From the NCBI RefSeq assembly GCF_003269065.1, contig NZ_QLTA01000027.1:1-64000 (forward strand): DNA of 64,000 bases, written 5' to 3'. Under the pieces are notes generated by a model. That model worked only from the letters and a program-made list of their open reading frames with translations, was not told the DNA's origin and ran no database searches. Position 1 is the stretch's first letter. Every line of letters starts with the position of its first letter. The position numbers and the translations under genes are program-made. This document shows positions 24,878 through 33,247 of this stretch, in pieces. The DNA comes from Paracidovorax anthurii (GTDB taxonomy: Bacteria > Pseudomonadota > Gammaproteobacteria > Burkholderiales > Burkholderiaceae_C).

Positions 24878-26728
24878 ATGTACCAATACACAGAATTCGA
24901 CCAACAGTTCATCCGCCTGCGCGCGGACCAGTACCGCGATCAGCTCGACCGCTTCCATGCCGGCAAGCTCTCGGGCGACGAGTTCAAGCCGCTGCGCCTG
25001 CAGAACGGCTGGTACGTGCAGCGCTACGCCCCCATGCTGCGCGTGGCAGTGCCCTATGGCGAGCTCTCCAGCGCGCAGCTGCGCGTGCTGGCCCGCATCG
25101 CGCGCGAATACGACCGCCCCGACGACGCCCTGCTGGCCGAAGCGCAGGCCACGCAGGAAAAGCTCGGCGACATCCCGCTGGCCGACGGCCGGCGCATCGG
25201 CACCCAGCTGAAGTACGGCTACGGCCACTTCACCACGCGCACCAACGTGCAATACAACTGGATTCCGCTCGACAAGAGCGCCGACGTGATGGACCTGCTG
25301 GCCTCGGTGCACATGCACGGCATCCAGACCAGCGGCAACTGCATCCGCAACATCACCAGCGACGCGCTCGCCGGCATCGCCGCCGACGAGATCGCCGACC
25401 CGCGCCCCTTCGCCGAGATCCTGCGCCAGTGGAGCACGCTGCACCCCGAGTTCGCCTTCCTGCCGCGCAAGTTCAAGGTGTCGCTCAACGGCGCGCGGGA
25501 AGACCGTGCCGCGCTGGGCTGGTACGACGTGGGCCTGCAGCTCGTGAAGAACGACGCGGGCGAGCTGGGCTTCCAGGTGCGCGTGGGCGGCGGAATGGGC
25601 CGCACGCCGGTCATCAGCCCCGTGGCGCGCGAGTTCCTGCCCTGGAACCAGCTCATGAACTACCTGGAGGCCGTGATCCGCGTCTACAACCGCTACGGCC
25701 GCCGCGACAACCTCTGGAAGGCACGCATCAAGATCCTCGTGAAGTCCGAGGGCCAGACCTACATCGACCAGGTGGAAGAGGAATTCCGCCAGATCGTCGA
25801 GGCGGAAGGCGGCCCCCACACCATCACCCAGGCCGAATACGACCGCGTGGCCGCCTGCTTCCACGACCCCGTGCCCGACCTGGGCGGGGCCGATGCCGAA
25901 AGCCAGACCCTGTCGCTGCTGCGCGCCGCCGCCGAGGGCGACACGGGCTTCGCGCGCTGGCTCACGCGCAACGTGCTGCCGCACCGCCACCCGCTGCTGC
26001 GCGCCGTGGTGCTGTCGTTCAAGCGCGTGGGCTATTCGCCGGGCGACGCCACGGCCGACCAGATGGACGCGGCCGCGGACCTGGCCGACCGCTTCTCGTG
26101 CGGCGAGGCGCGCGTGACGCACGAGCAGAACCTCGTGCTGCCCTGGGTGCGCGCCGACCAGCTGCCCGCGCTCTACCAGGAGGCCCGCGCGCTGGGCCTC
26201 GCGCAGCCCAACATCGGCCTGCTCACCGACATGATCGCCTGCCCCGGCGGCGACTTCTGCTCGCTGGCCAACGCGCGCTCGCTGCCCATCGCCGAGGCGA
26301 TCACCGAGCGCTACCAGGACCTCGACGAGCTGTGGGACCTGGGCCAGATCGACCTGCACATCAGCGGCTGCATCAACTCCTGCGGCCACCACCACAGCGG
26401 CCACATCGGCATCCTGGGCGTGGACAAGGACGGCAAGGAGTGGTACCAGATCACGCTCGGCGGCGCCGACGGCACCGACCTCTCGGGCCCCGCCGTGCCC
26501 GGCAAGATCATCGGCCCCTCGTTCAGCGCGGCCGAGGTGCCGGGCGTGATCGAGGCGCTGCTCGCCACCTACCGCGCCGAGCGCCAGCCGCTGCCCGCCG
26601 ATGCGCCCGGCTCCGCGCTGGGCCAGAAGCACGAGCACTTCATCGACACCGTGCGCCGCGTGGGCATCGAGCCCTTCAAGGCCGCCGCCAACGCCGCGCG
26701 CCACCCGGCCGAGGCCGTGTCCGCCTGA
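24878..26728 (+). CDS. cysI: Assimilatory sulfite reductase hemoprotein
   Basis: This 616-residue sirohaem/[4Fe-4S] reductase converts sulfite to sulfide. The distal-site segment QTSGNCIRNITSD is near residue 148. Sulfite-binding basic residues lie in KFKVSLNGAREDRAALGWYD. The cluster ligands are CPGGDFC near 453 and CINSCGHHHSGHIG near 496. No flavoprotein subunit (CysJ) gene is adjacent, so the enzyme likely takes electrons from ferredoxin; fdxA and a ferredoxin reductase-like gene follow downstream. The start MYQYTEFDQQF is preceded by a CCCCACC stretch rather than a strong ribosome site. Confidence 0.94.
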   Translation: MYQYTEFDQQFIRLRADQYRDQLDRFHAGKLSGDEFKPLRLQNGWYVQRYAPMLRVAVPYGELSSAQLRVLARIAREYDRPDDALLAEAQATQEKLGDIPLADGRRIGTQLKYGYGHFTTRTNVQYNWIPLDKSADVMDLLASVHMHGIQTSGNCIRNITSDALAGIAADEIADPRPFAEILRQWSTLHPEFAFLPRKFKVSLNGAREDRAALGWYDVGLQLVKNDAGELGFQVRVGGGMGRTPVISPVAREFLPWNQLMNYLEAVIRVYNRYGRRDNLWKARIKILVKSEGQTYIDQVEEEFRQIVEAEGGPHTITQAEYDRVAACFHDPVPDLGGADAESQTLSLLRAAAEGDTGFARWLTRNVLPHRHPLLRAVVLSFKRVGYSPGDATADQMDAAADLADRFSCGEARVTHEQNLVLPWVRADQLPALYQEARALGLAQPNIGLLTDMIACPGGDFCSLANARSLPIAEAITERYQDLDELWDLGQIDLHISGCINSCGHHHSGHIGILGVDKDGKEWYQITLGGADGTDLSGPAVPGKIIGPSFSAAEVPGVIEALLATYRAERQPLPADAPGSALGQKHEHFIDTVRRVGIEPFKAAANAARHPAEAVSA

Positions 26729-26758
26729 ACCGGCCAGCACGCCCTCCCAGAGAGTTCA

Positions 26759-26798
26759 CTATGAAAATAATAGCAGCCCACGACCATTCGACGACGAC
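26759..26798 (+). repeat. Dispersed ATAGC-type repeat, copy C (degenerate), overlapping a start codon
   Basis: CTATGAAAATAATAGC followed by CACGACCATTCGACGACGAC keeps the spacing of copies A and D with more changes. The start codon of the DUF934 gene is the ATG inside it, and the first dozen codons come from it. Confidence 0.4.
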
Positions 26799-27141
26799 CC
26801 CGGGCCAGAACGTGCTCGAAATGCCGAACGACGCCGACCCGCTCGCGCAGGACCTCGCCGGCATCGACCGCATCGACCTGCACTTCCCCAAGTTCACCGA
26901 CGGCCGCGCGTTCAGCCAGGCACGCCTGCTGCGCCAGCGCCGCCAGTTCCGGGGCGAGATCCGCGCCACGGGCGACGTGCTGATCGACCAGCTCGTGCAG
27001 ATGGCGCGCTGCGGCTTCGACGTGGCCGTGCTGCGCGAGGGCGTCGATCTGGCCGACGCGCAGCGCCAGTTCGACCGCTTCCACGCCTTCTACCAGGGCG
27101 ACGTCGCGCACCCCCTGCCGCACTTCAGAGATGCCGCCTGA
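26761..27141 (+). CDS. DUF934 protein of sulfite-reductase operons
   Basis: This 126-residue protein is of DUF934, a family found almost always beside cysI/cysH genes in proteobacteria; its biochemical role is unknown and it is presumed to assist sulfite reduction. The conserved core IDLHFPKFTDGRAFSQARLLRQRRQFRGEIRATGDVLIDQLVQMARCGF is complete. The first 18 or so residues (MKIIAAHDHSTTTPGQ) look like translated dispersed repeat. A ribosome site (AGAG) precedes the ATG. In many relatives cysH follows directly; here cysD begins 34 bases later. Confidence 0.85.
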   Translation: MKIIAAHDHSTTTPGQNVLEMPNDADPLAQDLAGIDRIDLHFPKFTDGRAFSQARLLRQRRQFRGEIRATGDVLIDQLVQMARCGFDVAVLREGVDLADAQRQFDRFHAFYQGDVAHPLPHFRDAA

Positions 27142-27175
27142 CGCGGCACCCCTTCCACGTCCACGAGCCCGCCGC

Positions 27176-28108
27176 ATGAACGCCCGCACCGAACCCCAAG
27201 TGCTGAACCAGCTCAGCAACCGCCACCTCGACGCGCTCGAGGAGGAGACCATCTTCATCCTGCGCGAGGTGGCTGCCGCCTTCGAGCGCCCCACCCTGCT
27301 GTTCTCGGGCGGCAAGGATTCGCTGGTGATGCTCAAGTGCGCCGAGAAGGCCTTCGGCGCGGGCCGCATCCCCTACCCGCTGCTGATGATCGACACGGGC
27401 CACAACTTCCCCGAGGTCACGGACTTCCGCGACTTCCGCGCGAAGGAGCTGGGCGCCGAACTCATCGTGCGCAGCGTGGAGGATTCGATGGCGCGCGGCA
27501 CCGTGCGCCTCGCCCACCCCGGCGAGAGCCGCAACGTGCACCAGTCGGTGACGCTGCTGGAGGCCATCGAGGAATTCCGCTTCGACGCGCTCATCGGCGG
27601 CGCGCGCCGCGACGAGGAGAAGGCCCGCGCCAAGGAGCGCATCTTCTCGCACCGCGACAGCTTCGGCCAATGGCAGCCCAAGGCCCAGCGGCCCGAGCTG
27701 TGGACGCTGTTCAACACGCGCCTGGCTCCCGGCGAGCACTTCCGCGTGTTCCCGATCAGCAACTGGACCGAGCTGGACGTGTGGCAGTACATCGACCGCG
27801 AAGCCATCGCCCTGCCCTCGCTCTACTACACGCACCCGCGCCAGGTGGTCGAGCGCAAGGGCCTGCTCGTGCCCGTGACCGAACTCACGCCGCCGCGCGA
27901 GGGCGAGGAAGTGGTCACGCGCGACGTGCGCTTCCGCACCGTGGGCGACATCACCTGCACCTGCCCCGTGGCGAGCGGCGCCGCCACGGCGGCCGACATC
28001 GTCATCGAGACCCTGGCCGCCGAGGTCAGCGAGCGCGGCGCCACGCGCATGGACGACAAGACCTCCGACGCCTCGATGGAAAAGCGCAAGAAGGACGGGT
28101 ATTTCTGA
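27176..28108 (+). CDS. cysD: Sulfate adenylyltransferase subunit 2
   Basis: This 310-residue subunit makes adenosine 5'-phosphosulfate from ATP and sulfate, driven by GTP hydrolysis in CysN. The PP-loop SGGKDSLVMLKCAEKAF is near residue 43, followed by LLMIDTGHNFPEVTDFRD, IGGARRDEEKARAKER and FPISNWTELDVWQYI, the full set of CysD motifs. The C-terminus RATRMDDK...MEKRKKDGYF is the normal family end. The stop codon TGA overlaps the cysN start (TGATG), so the two subunits are translationally coupled. Confidence 0.96.
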   Translation: MNARTEPQVLNQLSNRHLDALEEETIFILREVAAAFERPTLLFSGGKDSLVMLKCAEKAFGAGRIPYPLLMIDTGHNFPEVTDFRDFRAKELGAELIVRSVEDSMARGTVRLAHPGESRNVHQSVTLLEAIEEFRFDALIGGARRDEEKARAKERIFSHRDSFGQWQPKAQRPELWTLFNTRLAPGEHFRVFPISNWTELDVWQYIDREAIALPSLYYTHPRQVVERKGLLVPVTELTPPREGEEVVTRDVRFRTVGDITCTCPVASGAATAADIVIETLAAEVSERGATRMDDKTSDASMEKRKKDGYF

Positions 28109-28160
28109 TGAGAACTACCAATTCGATAGCAAACAACGCAGCAAACACGGCGACATCCGG
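28105..28160 (+). repeat. Dispersed ATAGC-type repeat, copy D, inside the cysN start
   Basis: CTGATGAGAACTACC, then GATAGCAAACAACGCAGC, then AAACACGGCGACATCCGG. The match to copy A is strong in ATAGCAAAC, AGCA and ACGGCGACAT. It covers the cysD stop, the cysN start and roughly the first 17 cysN codons. Confidence 0.6.
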
Positions 28161-29472
28161 CCATTCCGACCACAATGCGGCGCTGCGCTTCATCACGTGC
28201 GGCAGCGTGGACGACGGCAAGAGCACGCTCATCGGCCGCCTGCTGGTGGACAGCCGCGCCGTGCTGCAGGACCACCTGGCCGGCGTGACGCGCGGCGGCG
28301 AGACCGATCTCGCGCTGCTCACCGACGGCCTGAGCGCCGAGCGCGAGCAGGGCATCACCATCGACGTGGCCTACCGCTACTTCGCCACCGAGACGCGCAA
28401 GTTCATCATCGGCGACGCGCCGGGCCATGAGCAGTACACCCGCAACATGGTCACCGCCGCCTCCAGCGCCGACGCGGCCGTGGTGCTGGTCGATGCGACC
28501 AAGCTCGACTGGCGCGACCCGCAGCTCGCCCTGCTGCCGCAGACGCGCCGCCACTCGCTGCTGGTGCACCTGCTGCGCGTGCATTCGCTGGTCTTCGCCG
28601 TGAACAAGCTCGACGCCGTGGAAGACCCCGCGCTCGCCTGGAAGCACATCCGCGCCGCGCTCGAAGCCTTCGCCCAGGCCGCCGGCATCGCCGCGCGCGC
28701 CACCGTGCCCGTCTCGGCGCTCAAGGGCTGGAACGTGGTGGACGCCCAGCCCGGCTGGTGCGGCTACGAAGGCCCGAGCCTGCTGCAGATCCTGGAGCAG
28801 CTGCCGCACACGCCCGCCGACACGGGCCTGGCGCTCGCCTTCCCCGTGCAGTGGGTCGAGAAGTTCTCGTCTTCCGCCGACACCACCCAGGGCCGCCGCG
28901 TGTTCTGGGGCCGCGTGGCCTCGGGCCAGGTCGCGCCGGGCACGGCCGTGCAGATCTTCCCGAGCGGCCAGCTCGCGCAGGTGGCCCAGGTGCTGGACCA
29001 CGCGCGCCGCCCGCAGGCCGTGGAGGCCGGCACCAGCGCCGGCATCGTCCTCGACCGCGAGGTGGACGTCTCGCGCGGCGACTGGATCATCGCCGCACCC
29101 GCCCCGGCGCCGGCCGCGGCCGACGATTTCGATGCGCCCGCGCCCGTGCCCGCCTGGCCCGCGCGCCGCGAAATCCGGGCCACGGTGGCCTGGATGGACG
29201 ACGAGCCCCTGGTCGCCGGCCGCGTGTACTGGGCGCTGCACGGCCACCGCTGGGTGAAAGCCAAGGCGCAGCGCGTGGTGCACCGCCTCAACATCCACAC
29301 CCTGGCCGAGGAGGACGCCTCGCAGCTCGAACCCAACGCCATCGGCCACGTGGACCTGCTGCTGCAGGAAGCCCTGCCCGCCGCCCCCTTCGGGCAGGCG
29401 CGCGTGCTGGGCTCGCTGATCCTCGTGGACACCGCCAGCCACCGCACCGCGGCGGCCGTGCTCGTGAACTGA
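28108..29472 (+). CDS. cysN: Sulfate adenylyltransferase subunit 1 (GTPase)
   Basis: This 454-residue GTPase activates CysD. The G-domain motifs are GSVDDGKST (near 33), DAPGHEQYTRNM (G3) and NKLDAVED (G4), then EF-Tu-like beta-barrel domains with VGRVASG-type sequence (FWGRVASGQVAPGT) and LGSLILVD. There is no fused APS kinase (CysC) domain. The first 19 residues, MRTTNSIANNAANTATSGH, have no counterpart in the family and derive from a dispersed repeat. The conserved part begins at ALRFITCGSVDDG. The start ATG overlaps the cysD stop. Confidence 0.95.
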   Translation: MRTTNSIANNAANTATSGHSDHNAALRFITCGSVDDGKSTLIGRLLVDSRAVLQDHLAGVTRGGETDLALLTDGLSAEREQGITIDVAYRYFATETRKFIIGDAPGHEQYTRNMVTAASSADAAVVLVDATKLDWRDPQLALLPQTRRHSLLVHLLRVHSLVFAVNKLDAVEDPALAWKHIRAALEAFAQAAGIAARATVPVSALKGWNVVDAQPGWCGYEGPSLLQILEQLPHTPADTGLALAFPVQWVEKFSSSADTTQGRRVFWGRVASGQVAPGTAVQIFPSGQLAQVAQVLDHARRPQAVEAGTSAGIVLDREVDVSRGDWIIAAPAPAPAAADDFDAPAPVPAWPARREIRATVAWMDDEPLVAGRVYWALHGHRWVKAKAQRVVHRLNIHTLAEEDASQLEPNAIGHVDLLLQEALPAAPFGQARVLGSLILVDTASHRTAAAVLVN

Positions 29473-29599
29473 CCCGCGGGCCGGCACGAAGCTCCACACC
29501 ATTGCCTGACTTCCCGCGATGGCGCAAGGGGCGGCGCCGGGCCCCGGGCCCGAACCGCCCTAAAATTGCGGGTTACCCCCGATCCAGAAATCTCCTCTC

Positions 29600-29923
29600 A
29601 TGACTCACGTCGTCTCTGAAAACTGCATCAAGTGCAAGTACACCGATTGTGTGGACGTGTGCCCCGTGGACTGCTTCCGCGAAGGTCCGAACTTCCTCGT
29701 GATCGACCCCGACGAGTGCATCGACTGCGCCGTGTGCATCCCCGAGTGCCCGGCCAACGCCATCTACGCCGAGGAAGACCTGCCCGCCGATCAGCAGGCG
29801 TTCATCAAGATCAATGCCGAGCTCGCCCCGCAGTGGAAGAGCATCACCAAGCGCAAGGCCTCGCTGCCCGATGCCGACGAGTGGAACGGCAAGCCCGGCA
29901 AGGTCTCCGACCTGGTCCGCTGA
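29600..29923 (+). CDS. fdxA: 7Fe ferredoxin
   Basis: This 107-residue FdxA-type ferredoxin carries one [3Fe-4S] and one [4Fe-4S] cluster. The ligand pattern is [19 protein letters not shown] followed by [17 protein letters not shown], and the C-terminal extension ends PGKVSDLVR, all typical of the Azotobacter FdxA type. It has its own gap of 127 bases after cysN with a good upstream region. It could donate electrons to CysI, whose usual flavoprotein partner is missing here; this is an inference from position. Confidence 0.95.
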   Translation: MTHVVSENCIKCKYTDCVDVCPVDCFREGPNFLVIDPDECIDCAVCIPECPANAIYAEEDLPADQQAFIKINAELAPQWKSITKRKASLPDADEWNGKPGKVSDLVR

Positions 29924-29942
29924 CCCTGCGCCCCTGAACCCG

Positions 29943-31031
29943 GTGCCCGCCCCTTCTTCCACCGCCCCCATCGCCGCGGATGCCGTGGTCATCGGCGCGG
30001 GCCCGGTGGGCCTCTTCCAGGTCTTCCAGCTCGGCCTGCAGGGCATCAAGGCCCACGTGATCGATGCGCTGCCGCACGTCGGCGGCCAGTGCGCCGAGCT
30101 GTACGCGGACAAGCCCATCTACGACATTCCCGGCGTGCCGGTCTGCACCGGCCGCGAACTGGTCGCGCTGCTGTCGCGGCAGATCGCGCCCTTCGCGCCC
30201 CGCCTGCATCTCTCCCAGCAGGTCGCCACGCTGCAGCCCGGGCCCGACGGCCAGTTCCTGCTGGCCACCACCGCCGGCACCACCTTCCTGGCCCGCACCG
30301 TGGTCATCGCCGCCGGCGTGGGCGCCTTCGTGCCCCGCACGCTCAAGATCGAGGGCATCGAGCGCTTTCTTGGCACGCAGGTCTTCCACCACGAAGAGCC
30401 GGCCGACACGGCGGGCCGGCACGTGGTCGTGCACGGCGGCGAGGACACCGCCGTGGCACGCGCCATCGCGAGCGCGGAGGCCGGCCCCCAGGCCGCCGCC
30501 AGCGTCATGCTGCTGCACCGCCGCGATGCCTTCCAGGCCGCGCCCGAAGCCCTGGCCCGCCTGCGGGCGCTGCGCGAGAGCGGCCGCATCCAGGTGGTCG
30601 CCGGGCAGATCACCGGCCTCGAAACCGCCGCGCAGCCATCACTGCCGGGCGGCCTGCTCGCCGCTCTGAAGGTCCTCGACCCCCAGGGCACGGAGCAGCG
30701 GCTGCCGCTCGACACCCTGCTCCTGTGCCTGGGCATCTCCCCGCGCCTGGGGCCCATCGCCGACTGGGGCCTCGCCATGGAGCGCAAGCAGTTGGCCGTG
30801 GACACGGCCACGTTCTCGGCGGGCGTGCCGGGCCTCTACGCCGTGGGCGACATCAACACCTACCCGGGCAAGCGCAAGCTCATCCTCTGCGGCTTCCACG
30901 AGGCCACGCTCGCGGCCTTCGCGGCGGCGGAGCACATCTCGGGCGCCCCGGTGGCGCTGCAATACACGACCACCAGCACCCGGCTGCACGAAAGACTGGG
31001 GGTCACGCCCCCATCGGCCCCGGCCCGTTGA
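29943..31031 (+). CDS. Ferredoxin-NADP reductase, thioredoxin-reductase-like type
   Basis: This 362-residue FAD flavoprotein resembles thioredoxin reductase but lacks the active CxxC pair, as in the YumC-type ferredoxin-NADP reductases. The FAD motif [17 protein letters not shown] is near residue 18. [24 protein letters not shown] is a YumC signature. The NADP segment is [14 protein letters not shown]. The C-terminal FAD segment is [32 protein letters not shown] take the GTG at 29943 as start, since the ATG choices upstream lie inside fdxA. It follows fdxA by 19 bases, so the two form an electron-transfer pair, perhaps for sulfite reductase. Confidence 0.9.
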   Translation: MPAPSSTAPIAADAVVIGAGPVGLFQVFQLGLQGIKAHVIDALPHVGGQCAELYADKPIYDIPGVPVCTGRELVALLSRQIAPFAPRLHLSQQVATLQPGPDGQFLLATTAGTTFLARTVVIAAGVGAFVPRTLKIEGIERFLGTQVFHHEEPADTAGRHVVVHGGEDTAVARAIASAEAGPQAAASVMLLHRRDAFQAAPEALARLRALRESGRIQVVAGQITGLETAAQPSLPGGLLAALKVLDPQGTEQRLPLDTLLLCLGISPRLGPIADWGLAMERKQLAVDTATFSAGVPGLYAVGDINTYPGKRKLILCGFHEATLAAFAAAEHISGAPVALQYTTTSTRLHERLGVTPPSAPAR

Positions 31032-31038
31032 TCCGGAT

Positions 31039-31056
31039 ACCCCGCTGATACGGGGT
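31039..31056 (+). terminator. Short hairpin after the ferredoxin reductase gene
   Basis: ACCCCG-CTGATA-CGGGGT forms a six-pair stem eight bases after the stop codon. The following T-run is poor (TGCC), so this is a weak terminator candidate. Confidence 0.35.
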
Positions 31057-31060
31057 TGCC

Positions 31061-31139
31061 ATCCAGGAGAGAACAAGGCGCGAAGCTGCAGACAGTGCCG
31101 TAGCGCGGCTAGGCGAAGCAACGCAGTGATCTCCTGGAT
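31061..31139. repeat. Structured intergenic element with inverted ends
   Basis: ATCCAGGAGA (31061-31070) and TCTCCTGGAT (31130-31139) are perfect inverted ends around a 59-base middle with AACAAGGCGCGAAG, GCAGACAGTGCCG and AGGCGAAGCAACGCAG. The middle resembles repeat text I recall from other betaproteobacterial intergenic regions. It may be a small nonautonomous element or an RNA structure. Confidence 0.4.
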
Positions 31140-31153
31140 TGCAGGCCCGCATG

Positions 31154-31192
31154 AAAAAAGCAAAGGCCCATCTGCATGCATGCAGATGGGCC
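31154..31192 (-). terminator. Strong palindromic terminator ending the minus-strand TOMM region
   Basis: A perfect 28-base palindrome (31165-31192, arms GGCCCATCTGCATG and CATGCAGATGGGCC) is followed on the minus strand by TTTGCTTTTTT. It lies about 98 bases beyond the last minus-strand gene of the TOMM region. On the plus strand there is no T-run. Confidence 0.75.
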
Positions 31193-31289
31193 CGTGCCCC
31201 GCACCGCTTCCCCCTCAGGAATGGCACGGCTTCTTCTTTTAGCGATGCACTCGCTTCTCCTCCCCGGCTTGGTCAGCCGTTTTCTTTCT

Positions 31290-31631
31290 TCAATCAGCAA
31301 TCACCTGCAGACCCGCTCCGAGCCGGTGGGCCTGCAGACAATGTGTTCCCAGCTCCCGCAGGAACGCGCTCAGCGGGCCCTGCGACGAAAACCGGGCCAG
31401 AACCGCCTCGCACTCCTCACTCCAGCGCAACAGGTCGGCTCCCTCGACAAGCATCTCCGCCGATGCACCGTAGTAGTGCTTCCAGAACGTGAACAGGGGC
31501 CCCTCTGCGGGGGCGGTGTCCATCACATCCCGGTAGTGCGACTCCCACAGAGACTCCGGCTGCCACAGATCCGCAACTTCCGCGCCCCCGCCCTGCGGCT
31601 TCGCGGCGGTGATCAACGTGATGCGTCTCAC
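31290..31631 (-). CDS. Hypothetical protein at the end of the TOMM region
   Basis: This 113-residue protein has no domain I recognise. It is mixed alpha in character, acidic overall, with aromatic-rich patches (DLWQPESLWESHYRD, LFTFWKHYYG) and a C-terminal segment with Cys and His (LGTHCLQAHRLGAG). No signal peptide or membrane helix is seen. It lies 31 bases after the lipoprotein gene on the same strand and before the strong terminator, so it probably belongs to the same transcript. Whether it serves the TOMM system (for example immunity) is not shown. Confidence 0.6.
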   Translation of the reverse strand: MRRITLITAAKPQGGGAEVADLWQPESLWESHYRDVMDTAPAEGPLFTFWKHYYGASAEMLVEGADLLRWSEECEAVLARFSSQGPLSAFLRELGTHCLQAHRLGAGLQVIAD

Positions 31632-31662
31632 GGCGCGCGCTCCAGGGGCCAGACCCTCTTAA

Positions 31663-32112
31663 TCAGCAAGTCGGCGGCGCATTGGAGGACTCGGGAAACT
31701 CGGTCACGACGTTGCCGCTGGTGTCCATGATCATTCGCCCGCAGCGCTGGCCCGCCGTGCCCACCACCTTGCCCAGGTTCGCGTCATACCGGATACGGCC
31801 ATCGGGCTGGACGACGCGGTACTTGCTCGGAGCGGACTGGACCATGCGGCAGAACTGCTGCGCCGATGCGGCGTTCTGGCAATACACGCCCAGGAGCTGG
31901 TCCGCCCCCGACGACGGAGTGCAATGCCGCTGGTAGATGTGGTTGAACGCGGATTGCGAGACGGTGCACGGGGCATCCGCTGCAGCCGCCGCTTCGGCCG
32001 CCACGGCGACTTCTGCCTTCGGGGCGCTTTGCGGAGCCGTCTGGCATGCGCTGAGCACGGCACCCGCCAGCAGGTATCCGCAGGCGCGCATCAAAAAACG
32101 TTGTGGCTGCAT
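31663..32112 (-). CDS. Putative lipoprotein
   Basis: This protein of about 149 residues starts MQPQRFLMRACGYLLAGAV followed by LSAC, a good lipobox with the lipid-carrying Cys near residue 23. Two in-frame start codons exist; the shorter start gives the more normal signal. After an Ala-rich linker comes a small domain with several cysteines (PCTVSQ, RHCTPSSG, VYCQNA, FCRMV, RCGRM, and PTC at the end), suggesting disulfides in the periplasm. I do not recognise the family. It is 127-154 bases after the FHA gene and may belong to the TOMM operon or be a separate envelope gene. Confidence 0.6.
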   Translation of the reverse strand: MQPQRFLMRACGYLLAGAVLSACQTAPQSAPKAEVAVAAEAAAAADAPCTVSQSAFNHIYQRHCTPSSGADQLLGVYCQNAASAQQFCRMVQSAPSKYRVVQPDGRIRYDANLGKVVGTAGQRCGRMIMDTSGNVVTEFPESSNAPPTC

Positions 32113-32265
32113 AGGGTTCTTCTCTCTTGAACGGTCCATGGCGCAGGAGGATTTCTCACCCCTGGCGCCCCCTCTGTTCCAACCGGGCTTGTCTGGATGT
32201 CTGCGTCTCGTGACGCGGTAGCCCGTAATTTAGAGAAGAACCGGGCAGCAGCCCATTACAAGAGA

Positions 32266-33222
32266 TTACAAAACCGGTGCCAGCAACTCGCCTTCCGGCA
32301 GCCCGCATTTGCGGATACGGAACGCGTGGTCTCCGAAGCGCACCTCGCCCCGGCGGCGCTCCACCACCGTATCCCGCGCGATGCCGAGCGCGTTCTGGAT
32401 CTGCCGGCGTGCCCGAAAGAGCTGGATGTTCAGATGGGGAACATCCACGCCCAGCATGCGTGCCAGATCCTCGATACCGAGCCAGCCCTGGCTGGGAGGG
32501 GGCAATCCGCGCCGGGCATCCTGCAGGCGATGCCGCGCCAGCGTGGCAAGCGTGTAGTGGTGGATGCGCTCGCCCAGCGGCAGGTCCCGGCCTTCGAGAT
32601 GGATGTCCAGGTTGACATGCTCCTCGTTCTGGCTCAGGTGAAAGTCGAACACCGCCGCCGGCGAGGCCGATACCGGCGGTGTACGGGGAAGATCCTGCGT
32701 GATGCCGAGGTCTTCGCAGAGGATGAACTCCCAGCGCTGGCTTCCCGCCTGCACGATATGGCCGTCGAGCAGCGGAACCACGCGGTCCATGCGATCCCAC
32801 CACCAGCGCCCCTCCAGCTGGAACACGTTGGAATCGGCCTGCGAAGGGTTGGGCAGCAGGTTCTCCTGCGCATCCAGCACCCGCAGCACGCCTTCGCCCC
32901 CCGGCGGCCAGAGGCCCGTCCTGGGCGCAGACGCATCGATCAGGCTCCACGCGCCGGCGGACGACGCACCGAAACGGATCTCCGACCCCACCTGCAAGCC
33001 ATGCCACTGGGCGGGGGCCAGCCGCTGCCCGTCCAGCAAGGTGCCATTGCGGCTCTGGTCGCACAGCTCCCACCGCGTGCCGGACCAGCGCACCAGGGCG
33101 TGGAGCTTGGAGATGTCGGCCTCCTGCAGCACGGTGCGGCATGAGTCCGGATGCCGGCCAAAGGTATGCAGAGGGCGGAGCACCATGCTCCGTCCGCTCG
33201 GAAGGTTGCGCAAAATCGCCAT
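32266..33222 (-). CDS. FHA-domain protein with helix-turn-helix-like C-terminus (TOMM cluster)
   Basis: This 318-residue protein begins with an FHA domain that binds phosphothreonine: TFGRHPDSCRTVLQEADISKLHALVRW and DQSRNGTLLDGQRL keep the key Gly-Arg, Ser, His and Asn residues (about 20-70). The middle (100-200) is unassigned. The C-terminal third has GWLGIEDLARMLGVDVPHLNIQLFRARRQI, which looks like a helix-turn-helix, followed by a GEVRFGDHAFRIRK hairpin, so a winged-helix output is possible. It follows the YcaO gene by 25 bases in the same operon as a Ser/Thr kinase, so it is a likely phosphorylation reader and perhaps the cluster's transcription switch. Confidence 0.8.
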   Translation of the reverse strand: MAILRNLPSGRSMVLRPLHTFGRHPDSCRTVLQEADISKLHALVRWSGTRWELCDQSRNGTLLDGQRLAPAQWHGLQVGSEIRFGASSAGAWSLIDASAPRTGLWPPGGEGVLRVLDAQENLLPNPSQADSNVFQLEGRWWWDRMDRVVPLLDGHIVQAGSQRWEFILCEDLGITQDLPRTPPVSASPAAVFDFHLSQNEEHVNLDIHLEGRDLPLGERIHHYTLATLARHRLQDARRGLPPPSQGWLGIEDLARMLGVDVPHLNIQLFRARRQIQNALGIARDTVVERRRGEVRFGDHAFRIRKCGLPEGELLAPVL

Positions 33223-33247
33223 CGTGCTCTGTCAGGACGCGTTCAAA

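Noticed and set aside
31676-32111. Second TOMM precursor encoded by the Cys-rich lipoprotein gene
   Set aside because: It has a clear lipobox and an Ala-rich linker, so it is an envelope lipoprotein; it lacks the leader repeat of the 36355 gene.
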